Assembly (NCBI GenBank): GCA_041393535.1
Contig: JAWKJY010000011.1
Span: forward strand, 59,245 to 123,244
Length of the DNA: 64,000 nt
Source: JAWKJY01 sp041393535
GTDB lineage: Bacteria; Actinomycetota; Thermoleophilia; Gaiellales; Gaiellaceae
Direction of reading: 5' to 3'
Made by a program: the position numbers and the translations under genes. Of this stretch, positions 16,527-23,299 are shown in pieces (position 1 is the first letter of the stretch; every line of letters starts with the position of its first letter). A model generated the notes under the pieces. That model was not told where the DNA came from and ran no database searches. It saw nothing but the letters and a program-made list of their open reading frames with translations.

Positions 16527-16988
16527 ATGCGTCGTCGCACGTTCACGATCGTCCTGTTCGCCCTCACCGCGCTCGGGCTCGGCGCCGGCACGGCCCTCGG
16601 CGCCGGGAGCGGCAAGCTCGGGAACTTCGAGATCCAGCTCTTCCGCGGCGAGCTCGGCAACTTCGAGATCCAGCTTGTGCGCGGCAAGGCGCCTGCGCTC
16701 GTCCTCGAGCTCGACGGCGCGACCCGCGCGCCGGCGGGCGGCGACACCGGCACCCACGAGGTCGGCCACGTCGCGATCCGCCTGACGGCGCGTACCGTCG
16801 TCGCCCGCTGCAACGGGAGGGCCGCGCGGCTCGGCAACTTCGAGATCCAGGATCTCGTGGTCGTGCTCGGCCGGGCAAAGGGGGCCGACGTGCGCGTGCG
16901 CCGCGCGAAGGGAACGGAGCCGACCGCCGAGGTCGACGGCGCGGCCGTCGCGAACGGGACGGCCACGCGCGTCCAGCTCAGCTGCTGA
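16527..16988 (+). CDS. Secreted protein with three LGNFEIQ repeats
   Basis: 153 residues. An AGGAGGAAG site lies just before the ATG. There is a clear Sec signal peptide (MRRRTFTIVLFALTALG..., cleavage near ALGAG about residue 25). The mature part begins with two closely spaced LGNFEIQ heptads (31-37 and 43-49) and has a third at 102-108. The repeat is kept almost exactly at DNA level. No known domain was recognised. The alternating pattern suggests a beta-rich extracellular fold. A strong hairpin follows. Confidence 0.75.
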   Translation: MRRRTFTIVLFALTALGLGAGTALGAGSGKLGNFEIQLFRGELGNFEIQLVRGKAPALVLELDGATRAPAGGDTGTHEVGHVAIRLTARTVVARCNGRAARLGNFEIQDLVVVLGRAKGADVRVRRAKGTEPTAEVDGAAVANGTATRVQLSC

Positions 16989-18659
16989 CCCCGGCGCGGG
17001 GACGGTCGGGCTCGCCGGCCGTCCCCGCGCCCTCGGACGCGACGCGCAGCCAGCGGAAGCCGCGGGCGGCCAGCTCGAAGCGGGCCTCGTCGCCCTCGAT
17101 CAGCGCGTAGCCCCGGTCGGCGAGGAGCTCCTCCGGCCGCGAGCCGCCGAGCGACACCGCGACCTCGACGGGGTCGGGCGCGAGGTTGTGCAGCGTCGTC
17201 AGGCACCGCCCCTGCCAGCGCGCCTGCAGGCAGAGCACCCGCTCGTCTCCCGCGTCGACGACCTGCCAGTCGCCCCAGCCGACCTCCGGCGTCTCGCGCC
17301 GCGTGCGGATCGCGTCCGTCAGCCAGTGCAGGAACGAGCCGGCGTGGCGCCGCTGGTCGGCGACGTTCACGCGCCCGGGGCCGAAGCGCCCCTCGACGAC
17401 GGGACGGACGAGCTGCGTCGAGGGCGCCGACGAAAGCCGGCGTTCTCGCCGCCCGACCACTGCATCGGCGTGCGGACCGTCAGCCGCCCGGGCGCGTCGA
17501 GGTCCTCGGCCATGCCGATCTCCTCGCCGTAGTAGAGGATCGGCGCGCCCGGCAGGGCGAGCAGCAGGCTGTAGACGCAGCGCAGCCACGCCTCGTCGCC
17601 GTCGAGCATCGAGGGCAGGCGCCGACGCAGGCCGCGGCCGTAGATCCGCATCCGCTGCTCGGGCGCGAACCGGTCGAGCACCTCGTCTCGCTCGGCGGCC
17701 GAGATCCGGGTGAGCGACAGCTCGTCGTGGTTGCGCACGAACGTCGCCCACTGGCAGCCCGCGGGGATCGTCGGCAGGCGCCGCAGCTCGGCCGCGAGCG
17801 GGGCCGCCGAGTCCCGGGCGAGCGCGAGGAAGAGCGCGTTGTTCTGGTCGAACGCGGTCAGCAGGTGCGCCTCGTCGCCGTCCTCGTCTCCGAAGAAGCG
17901 CCGCTGCTCCTCCGGCGGCAGGTTCACCTCGCCGAGGAAGATCGCCCCGGCAGACCGGCGGGAGAGGAACGAGCGCAGGTGGCGGAGGTATCCATGCGCC
18001 TCCTTCGCCGGGTCGCCGTCCGCCGCCTCGAGCACGTAGGGGAGCGCGTCGAGGCGGAAGCCGGACGCGCCGAGCTCGAGCCAGAAGCCGACGATCCGCC
18101 GCATCTCCTCGCGCAGCTCCGGGCAGCCGATGTCGAGGTCGGGCTGGAAGCGGTAGAAGCGATGCAGGTACCACAGCTCCGCGACGTGGTCGTACTCCCA
18201 GCTCGACTCCTCCTCCCCCGGGAAGGACACCTCGTCCGGCCAGTCCTGCGGCTCGTCCTTCCAGACGTAGTAGTGGCGCTCGCGCGAGCCGGGGTCGGAG
18301 CGCGAGCGCTGGAACCACGGATGCTGGTCGGACGTGTGGTTGAGGACGAGGTCGACGATCACGCGCAGGCCGCGCTCACGCGCCTCGCGCAGCAGGTCGA
18401 CGAGGTCGCCGAACGACCCCAGCCGCGGGTCGACGGCGTAGTGGTCGAGCACGTCGTAGCCGTCGTCGCGGTTCGCGGAGGGCATCAGCGGCATCAGCCA
18501 GATGCACGTCACGCCGAGGGCGTCGATGTGGTCGAGCCGCTGGATCAGGCCGCGCAGGTCCCCGACCCCGTCGCCGTTCGAGTCGCAGTAGGTCTCGACG
18601 TCGAGGCAGTAGAAGATCGCGTTCTTCCACCACTGGTCGGACGTGATCGGGACGTCCAC
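16978..18659 (-). CDS. GH13 alpha-amylase family protein (one frameshift)
   Basis: About 560 residues once one frameshift is repaired. Start GTG 18659. The protein reads FYCLDVETYCDSNGDGVGDL, DLVLNHTSDQHPWF, GFRLDALPYV (Asp nucleophile), LGEVN (Glu) and RNHDE, a trehalose-synthase-like GH13 arrangement but distinct from TreS at 52046. The frame changes near 17433-17436: GENAGF is followed in another frame by SSAPSTQLVRPVV. One added T in the minus-strand TTT run restores a continuous protein, so a sequencing deletion is likely. It shares an operon with the small acidic gene 18670-18867. The stop lies 11 nt inside the convergent gene. Confidence 0.85.
16993..17031. terminator. Hairpin terminator embedded in a convergent coding end
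   Basis: A 13-bp perfect stem (16993-17005 with 17019-17031). It follows the plus-strand gene stop by 4 nt but lies inside the last codons of the minus-strand amylase gene. Confidence 0.55.
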
Positions 18660-18669
18660 GGGCGACCGC

Positions 18670-18867
18670 TCAGTCGCCGTCCGCGCCGGCGTCGCCCTCG
18701 CGCCGCTGCTCGTCGTCGTCCGGCTCGGCCGAGCCGCCGTGCGCCCACCAGGACGGCGGGTCGCTGCCGGGGAACGACTCCTCGCCCGCCTCCTCGATCG
18801 CCTCGTCCGCGGCCTGCTCGTCGTCGGCCGTCCGCTCGCGCGGGCGCGGCTCGTCGCTCGGTGGCAT
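18670..18867 (-). CDS. Small acidic hydrophilic protein
   Basis: 65 residues from ATG 18867. It is rich in Asp, Glu, Ser and Pro, with DEQAADEAIEEAGEESFPGSDPPSWW in the middle. The FPGSDPPSWW motif occurs in many small actinobacterial and proteobacterial hypothetical proteins; no function is known to me. It lies upstream of the GH13 gene (10-nt gap) and is transcribed from the stress-type site at 18927-18952. Confidence 0.75.
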   Translation of the reverse strand: MPPSDEPRPRERTADDEQAADEAIEEAGEESFPGSDPPSWWAHGGSAEPDDDEQRREGDAGADGD

Positions 18868-18926
18868 CTCCTCGCCTCCTCCCTCGGTCGGCGGCGGGCG
18901 GAGCGCCCGGGCCGCTTCCGCCGGGG

Positions 18927-18952
18927 TTTCCCGTCCCCGCGCGCCGGCAAAC
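18927..18952 (-). promoter_or_regulatory. SigB/SigF-like promoter for the 18670-18659 operon
   Basis: GTTTGC, 14 nt, GGGAAA on the minus strand. It is divergent from the plus-strand site at 18961, with 8 nt between the -35 hexamers. Confidence 0.5.
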
Positions 18953-18960
18953 CGGAGGGG

Positions 18961-18986
18961 GTTTCCGGGCCGGGGGCCCCGGGTAC
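18961..18986 (+). promoter_or_regulatory. SigB/SigF-type promoter of the 19024-19993 operon
   Basis: GTTTCC, 14 nt, GGGTAC, 37 nt before ATG 19024, which has GAGAGGAG upstream. Confidence 0.78.
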
Positions 18987-19023
18987 GCCCTCCGCGAGGG
19001 TTCCACCCCGAGAGGAGTCACCA

Positions 19024-19314
19024 ATGGGCATGAGACGAGGGTTCGTGATGCTGGCCGGCGGGATCGGGGCGACGATGCTCGCGCGGAGGTACATGCGCGG
19101 CCGCCGGGAGCAGCAGGCGTGGCAGGGAGAGAGTGGCAGCGGGACGTCGTTCGGCTCGGGCTACGACCAGTCGAGCGGGCTGGGCACGTCGTCCGGCGTC
19201 GGATCGTCCGCCAGCGGCACGGCGACCGGCATGGGCTCGCCGTCGGGCATCGGTTCGTCCGGCGGGACGGGCGGGCCCGGCAGCGCGGCCGGCGGCCCGG
19301 CGACGGCGCCGTGA
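19024..19314 (+). CDS. Small Ser/Gly-rich protein with N-terminal hydrophobic segment
   Basis: 96 residues, with a second in-frame ATG at codon 3. A short hydrophobic stretch (FVMLAGGIGATMLA) is followed by a basic patch (RRYMRGRREQQ) and a low-complexity Ser/Gly/Thr tail. The stop overlaps the next start (GTGA). First gene of a three-gene envelope-stress operon. No family was recognised. Confidence 0.7.
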   Translation: MGMRRGFVMLAGGIGATMLARRYMRGRREQQAWQGESGSGTSFGSGYDQSSGLGTSSGVGSSASGTATGMGSPSGIGSSGGTGGPGSAAGGPATAP

Positions 19315-19718
19315 GCGCCGTCGCGGACGGGCGCTCGCTCGGCGCCCTGCTCGGCGCCGCCGCGCGGGACGGACGGGAGCTGCTCGCAACCGAGCTCGCG
19401 CTGACGCGCAGGCACGCGAAGCGGGCGCTCGCTCGGGTCGTCGCCGCCATCGCGATGCTCGCGGTCGCGCTCGTGCTGGGGCTCGCCGCGCTCGGCGCGC
19501 TCGTCGCCGGCGCGATCCTCGGGCTCGACGATGTCCTGCCGACCTGGGCGTCGGCGCTGGTCGTGGGCGGGGCGCTCGTGCTCGCGGCCGGCATCGTGGC
19601 GGCGGTCGGGTTGGCGGCGCTGCGCAGCGCCGGGATGGCCCGGGTGAAGGACAGCGCCCGCCAGGTCGGGGAGGACGTGGGATGGATCGTCAGACGCGTG
19701 AAGACGAACGGCAGCTGA
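19311..19718 (+). CDS. Phage-holin-superfamily (DUF1469-like) membrane protein
   Basis: 135 residues from GTG 19311. It has an amphipathic N-terminal helix (LGALLGAAARDGRELLATELALTR), two strongly hydrophobic helices (about 45-72 and 82-105) and a basic C-terminus. This is the layout of the Holin_X/DUF1469 group, which in actinobacteria commonly precedes a DUF3618 gene, as here. These are not known to lyse cells; an envelope-stress role is inferred. Confidence 0.75.
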   Translation: MSAVADGRSLGALLGAAARDGRELLATELALTRRHAKRALARVVAAIAMLAVALVLGLAALGALVAGAILGLDDVLPTWASALVVGGALVLAAGIVAAVGLAALRSAGMARVKDSARQVGEDVGWIVRRVKTNGS

Positions 19719-19993
19719 GCCGCCGCCGCGAGGCGCTGCGCGAGCGGGTCGCGGACGACCTGACCGCGCTGCGCCACGAGGCCGACCCGCGGTTGCAGGT
19801 GCGCCGCGCGACCCAGCGCAAGCTCGACGACGTGCGCGGGCGGGTGATGGGCGCCGTGCCCGATCCGGGCGCCGTCCGCCCCGCGCTCGACTCGGCGCGC
19901 CGCACGCTGCCGCGCCGCGTCGATCGGACGACGGCCGTCGCGCTCGCCGCCGGCGCGGCCGCGCTCGTCGCCGCGGCGCTCCTTCGCCGCTGA
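19682..19993 (+). CDS. DUF3618-like membrane protein
   Basis: 103 residues from ATG 19682, overlapping the upstream gene by 37 nt in another frame. An N-terminal helical region with RREALRERVADDLTALRHEADPR is followed by a C-terminal hydrophobic helix (TAVALAAGAAALVAAALL) and a final RR. This matches the DUF3618 pattern. It forms an operon with 19024 and 19311. A bidirectional hairpin follows. Confidence 0.7.
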   Translation: MDRQTREDERQLSRRREALRERVADDLTALRHEADPRLQVRRATQRKLDDVRGRVMGAVPDPGAVRPALDSARRTLPRRVDRTTAVALAAGAAALVAAALLRR

Positions 19994-20021
19994 CGGAGCG
20001 CGAGCGCACCGGGCCGGGGTC

Positions 20022-20052
20022 GGGGGAGGAGGGCCGGGCGCGCTCCTCCCCC
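20022..20052. terminator. Bidirectional terminator between convergent operons
   Basis: A 10-bp stem GGGGGAGGAG / CTCCTCCCCC with flanking CCGG pairing, placed between the plus-strand stop at 19993 and the minus-strand stop at 20060. Confidence 0.65.
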
Positions 20053-20059
20053 GGCCGGC

Positions 20060-20569
20060 TCAGGCCCGGCTGAGGATCCCGTCGTCCTCGAGCGTCAGGG
20101 CGAGCGCGCGATCCCAGCTCGCCTCGATTGCACGGGACATCGCCTGCTCGTCCTCGCGGTTGCGGCGGGCGACGTCGGCGGTCTCGACGTCGCCGGCCAT
20201 CACGGCGAGCCGCTCGAGCAGCTCGTACGCCGCGATCTCCATGTGCTCGGTCGCGTAGCCGTCGCGCGCGTTCTTGCCGGCCTTGTCGCCCCGCACCTGG
20301 TCGGCGAAGCCCTTGAAGAAGGCGGCCGCCTGGGTCTGCGCCTCCTTGCGCGTCGACGGCGACTCGCCCATCGCCTCGAGGCGCCTGGCGAGCCGGTCGC
20401 GGTGCTCCTCGGTCTCGCCGCGGTGACGGACGAGCTGCTGGCGCATGCCGGCGTCCTCGGTCGTGTCGATCATCGAGTCGAGCATCGCCAGCACGTTCGT
20501 CTCCATCGCGTGCGCGTCCTCGACGTAGTCGTGCAGCTTCTGCGTCAGCTTCTCGTCGTCCCGGTGCAT
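20060..20569 (-). CDS. Four-helix-bundle ferritin-like protein (DUF892-related)
   Basis: 169 residues from ATG 20569 with an AGGAAGG site. The sequence KLHDYVEDAHAMETNVLAMLDSMID, HRGETEEHRDRLARRLEAMGE, and HMEIAAYELLERLAVMAGD indicates an all-helical DUF892-type bundle with ExxH elements. It is probably a stress protein. The promoter at 20598-20623 is a full match to the stress consensus. Confidence 0.82.
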   Translation of the reverse strand: MHRDDEKLTQKLHDYVEDAHAMETNVLAMLDSMIDTTEDAGMRQQLVRHRGETEEHRDRLARRLEAMGESPSTRKEAQTQAAAFFKGFADQVRGDKAGKNARDGYATEHMEIAAYELLERLAVMAGDVETADVARRNREDEQAMSRAIEASWDRALALTLEDDGILSRA

Positions 20570-20597
20570 GACCTTCCTCTCGTCGGTGTGCCCGCCG

Positions 20598-20623
20598 CTA
20601 CCCCCCGCCTCGCCCCGGGAAAC
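20598..20623 (-). promoter_or_regulatory. SigB/SigF-type promoter of the ferritin-like gene
   Basis: GTTTCC, 14 nt, GGGTAG on the minus strand, 28 nt before ATG 20569. Confidence 0.78.
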
Positions 20624-20638
20624 GGCTCCGGCGCACCG

Positions 20639-20671
20639 GCCGCCCGTCCGGCCTAGCCCCGGACGGGCGGC
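20639..20671 (-). terminator. Hairpin over the stop of the 53-residue gene
   Basis: A 13-bp perfect stem (20639-20651 with 20659-20671). The stop codon of the minus-strand gene falls in the loop. Confidence 0.5.
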
Positions 20672-20814
20672 TCCTCGGGGCTCGGCTTCGGGTCGCCCCG
20701 ACGGTGCTCGTCCGGGTCGATCACCCGCCTCGGGTCGTCGTGGGCCGGGTAGCGCTGCGCGTCCTCCTCGGCGCGGCGCTCCGGCGTGTTCGCGTCCTCG
20801 TTCGTCTCGGGCAT
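20653..20814 (-). CDS. Small charged hydrophilic protein
   Basis: 53 residues from ATG 20814, beginning MPETNEDANTPERRAEEDAQRYPAHDD and ending in a Pro/Glu-rich stretch. It is charged and probably disordered. No family was recognised. The -10 element ends 8 nt before the ATG, so it is predicted to be leaderless. It is divergent from the gene at 20873. Confidence 0.65.
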   Translation of the reverse strand: MPETNEDANTPERRAEEDAQRYPAHDDPRRVIDPDEHRRGDPKPSPEEPPVRG

Positions 20815-20822
20815 GCCGCGGG

Positions 20823-20848
20823 ATGCCCCCACGCGCGGGTTGGGAAAC
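20823..20848 (-). promoter_or_regulatory. SigB/SigF-like promoter of the 53-residue gene
   Basis: GTTTCC, 14 nt, GGGCAT on the minus strand, 8 nt before ATG 20814. It overlaps the opposite-strand site at 20839. Confidence 0.5.
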
Positions 20849-20863
20849 GGCGCGGCCGGGTAC
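20839..20863 (+). promoter_or_regulatory. SigB/SigF-like promoter of the 20873 operon
   Basis: GTTGGG, 13 nt, GGGTAC, 9 nt before ATG 20873. The -35 is weaker than at the other sites. Confidence 0.55.
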
Positions 20864-20872
20864 GGGGTCGCC

Positions 20873-21298
20873 ATGCGACGGATCCTCCTGCTGGTCAGCG
20901 AGCGCGTCACCCCGGACGAGCTCGCGGCCGTCCGCGACGACGCCGGGCTCGAGGACGCGGCCGAGATCCGTGTCGTCTCCCCCGTGACGAAGCTCACGCC
21001 CCTGAAGTGGCTCGCGAACGAGGAGGACGCGGCGCGCGAGGAGGCCGAGCGGACGACCCGACAGGCGGCGAAGGTGCTCGACCGCGCGACGCCGGGGGAG
21101 GTCGTCGTCCACGACGCGGGCGCGGGCGACACCGACCCGCTGCTCGCGATCGAGGACGCGCTCGCGCAGTTCCCGGCCGAGGAGCTCGTCGTCGTCACCG
21201 CGCCGCCGGGCCGCGGCGCGTCCTGGCTCGAGGAGGGCCTGATCGCGCAGCTCGACCGGTTCGCGCTGCCGACGCGTCACGTCGTCGTCGAGCGGTGA
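20873..21298 (+). CDS. Universal-stress-like hypothetical protein
   Basis: 141 residues from ATG 20873. It starts with a beta strand (RRILLLVSERV) and has alternating alpha/beta elements ending ELVVVTAPPGRGASWLEEGLIAQLDRFALPTRHVVVE, reminiscent of a universal-stress or HUP-type fold. A nucleotide-binding G-2x-G-9x-G motif is not evident. It heads the transcription unit that continues into the heptose/glycosyltransferase cluster through a GTGA overlap. Confidence 0.65.
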   Translation: MRRILLLVSERVTPDELAAVRDDAGLEDAAEIRVVSPVTKLTPLKWLANEEDAAREEAERTTRQAAKVLDRATPGEVVVHDAGAGDTDPLLAIEDALAQFPAEELVVVTAPPGRGASWLEEGLIAQLDRFALPTRHVVVER

Positions 21299-22302
21299 GC
21301 GGGCGGCGGCGAATCGCCGTCCTGCGCGCCCTGCCCGGCCTCGGCGACTTCCTCTGCGCCGTGCCCGCGCTCCGGGCGCTGCGCCGGCTGGAGCCCTGCG
21401 CCGAGGTCGTGCTCGTCGGCCTGGCGCGCCAGCTCGGGCTCGTGCGCCGCTATCCCGCGCTCGTCGACCGCCTCGTCGAGCTCCCGTGCTGGCCCGGCCT
21501 GCCCGAACAGCCGCTCGACCCGGCCGCGCTGCCGCCCTTCCTGGCCGAGATGCAGGAGCGCCGGCTCGACCTCGCGCTCCAGCTGCACGGGAGCGGCGGG
21601 CAGACGAACGCGCTCGCCCTGCTGCTCGGCGCGCGCGAGACCCTCGGCTTCCACCCGGCGGACGGCTGGCGGCCCGCGGCGACGGGCTTCCTGCCCTGGG
21701 TCGAGGAGGAGCCCGAGCCGCTGCGCTGGCTGCGGCTGCTGCGCCAGCTCGGCCCGGTCGAGGACGACGGCGCGCTCGCGTTCCCCGTCACGGACGCGGA
21801 CCGGGCCGAGCTCGGGGCGCTGCCGGGCGCGGCTCGGCTGGCGGGGCGCCCGTATGCGGTGCTGCATCCGGGCGCGTCGACGCCCGCACGCTGGGCAGAC
21901 CCCGTCCGGGCGGCCGGGCTCGCGGACGCCCTCGCCGCCCTCGGCCTGGCGGTCGGGCTGACCGGCTCGGCCGGGGAGGCCGACCTCGTCGTGCGGGTGC
22001 GCGGCGCGATGCGGGCCAGCGGCATGGCCGTGCCGCTCGCGGGCGCGACAGACCTGGGCCCGCTCGCGGCGCTCCTCGCCGGCGCGCGCGTCGTCGTCTG
22101 CGGCGACACGGGCGTCTCGCACCTCGCGGTTGCCGTCGGCGCCCCGAGCGTCGTCCTGTTCGGCGCCGCGTCGCCCGTCCGCTGGGGCCCCCTCGACCGC
22201 AGGCGCCATCGCGTCCTCCCCGCGGACGCTCCCGTCGGGCGTGTGCTCGCCGAGTGCGCCGCGCTCACGGCGCCAGGCGTGGCGCTGGCGAGAAGCGGGT
22301 AA
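21295..22302 (+). CDS. Glycosyltransferase family 9 (heptosyltransferase-like)
   Basis: 335 residues from GTG 21295 (GTGA overlap). It has the N-terminal GT9 signature IAVLRALPGLGDFLCAVPALRALRR and the C-terminal donor-binding segment YAVLHPGAS.PARWA...LTGSAGE...VVCGDTGVSHLAVAVGAPSVVLFG. GT9 enzymes transfer ADP-activated heptose in Gram-negative bacteria. Here the ADP-heptose enzymes are encoded a few genes downstream, which supports a heptose donor. Confidence 0.9.
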   Translation: MSGRRRIAVLRALPGLGDFLCAVPALRALRRLEPCAEVVLVGLARQLGLVRRYPALVDRLVELPCWPGLPEQPLDPAALPPFLAEMQERRLDLALQLHGSGGQTNALALLLGARETLGFHPADGWRPAATGFLPWVEEEPEPLRWLRLLRQLGPVEDDGALAFPVTDADRAELGALPGAARLAGRPYAVLHPGASTPARWADPVRAAGLADALAALGLAVGLTGSAGEADLVVRVRGAMRASGMAVPLAGATDLGPLAALLAGARVVVCGDTGVSHLAVAVGAPSVVLFGAASPVRWGPLDRRRHRVLPADAPVGRVLAECAALTAPGVALARSG

Positions 22303-22312
22303 CGCCCCCGCC

Positions 22313-23299
22313 ATGCAGCGGCTCAGGATCCTCACCTGGCACGTGCACGGGAGCTCCCTCGCGGCCCTCGGCCGCCTCCCCCACGAGCTCGTCGTGCCCG
22401 TCCGCCCCGACCGCCCGCCCGCCTACGCCGGCGTGCCGCGGGACGGGAACCACGCCTTCGGACCGAACGTCGTCGAGGTGCCGGCCGGCGCGGTGCGCCG
22501 CGAGCGCGTCGACTGCGTCCTCTACCAGCACCGCGACGGCTGGGAGCGCGACCGCTTCGACCTGCTCTCCCCCCGCCAGCGACGCCTCCCCGCCATCTAC
22601 CTCGAGCACGACCCGCCGCGCGGCAGCCCGTTCGAGGAGCCCCATCCGGTCGACGACCCGGACACCCTGCTCGTCCACGTGACGCCGTTCAACGCGCTCG
22701 CGTGGGACGCGGGCCGCACGCCCACCCGCGTCGTCGAGCACGGCGTCGACGTCCCGGAGGTGCGCGCGAGCTGCGAGCTGGAGCGCGGCCTCGTCGTCGT
22801 CAACCACCTGGCACGGCGCGGCCGGCGGCTCGGCGCCGACGTCTTCGAGCAGGCGCGCGCGCAGGTGCCACTCGACCTGATCGGCATGGCGGCCGAGGAT
22901 CTGGGCGGGCTCGGCGAGGTGCCGTTCCGCGAGCTGCCCGCGTTCGCGGGGCGCTACCGCTTCCTGTTCAACCCGATCCGCTGGACGAGCCTCGGCCTCG
23001 CGGTCTGCGAGGCGATGGCCCTGGGCCTGCCCGTGATCGGCCTCGCGACCACCGAGATGGCGACCGCCGTGCAGAACGGCGTCTCCGGGTACGTCGACAC
23101 GAGGGTCGACCGGCTCGTCGAGCGGATGCGGGAACTGCTGCACGACCCGGCGGAGGCGCGCCGCCTCGGCGAGGGGGCGCGGCAGGCCGCAGCGGAGCGG
23201 TTCGGGATGGAGCGCTTCGTCCGCGACTGGTGCGACGTCCTCGCCGAGGTCACCGCCTCGCGCACGCCGCGGCTCCGCCGCGTGGAGGCCGCGGCGTGA
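22313..23299 (+). CDS. Glycosyltransferase (GT4/GT1-like)
   Basis: 328 residues from ATG 22313, 10 nt after the GT9 stop. The C-terminal half carries a GT-B nucleotide-sugar region: FNPIRWTSLGLAVCEAMALGLPVIGLATTEMATAVQNGVSGYVDT. The N-terminal acceptor half is less typical (YLEHDPPRGSPFEEPHPVDD). It is probably a polysaccharide glycosyltransferase of the envelope. The stop overlaps the next start (GTGA). Confidence 0.82.
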   Translation: MQRLRILTWHVHGSSLAALGRLPHELVVPVRPDRPPAYAGVPRDGNHAFGPNVVEVPAGAVRRERVDCVLYQHRDGWERDRFDLLSPRQRRLPAIYLEHDPPRGSPFEEPHPVDDPDTLLVHVTPFNALAWDAGRTPTRVVEHGVDVPEVRASCELERGLVVVNHLARRGRRLGADVFEQARAQVPLDLIGMAAEDLGGLGEVPFRELPAFAGRYRFLFNPIRWTSLGLAVCEAMALGLPVIGLATTEMATAVQNGVSGYVDTRVDRLVERMRELLHDPAEARRLGEGARQAAAERFGMERFVRDWCDVLAEVTASRTPRLRRVEAAA

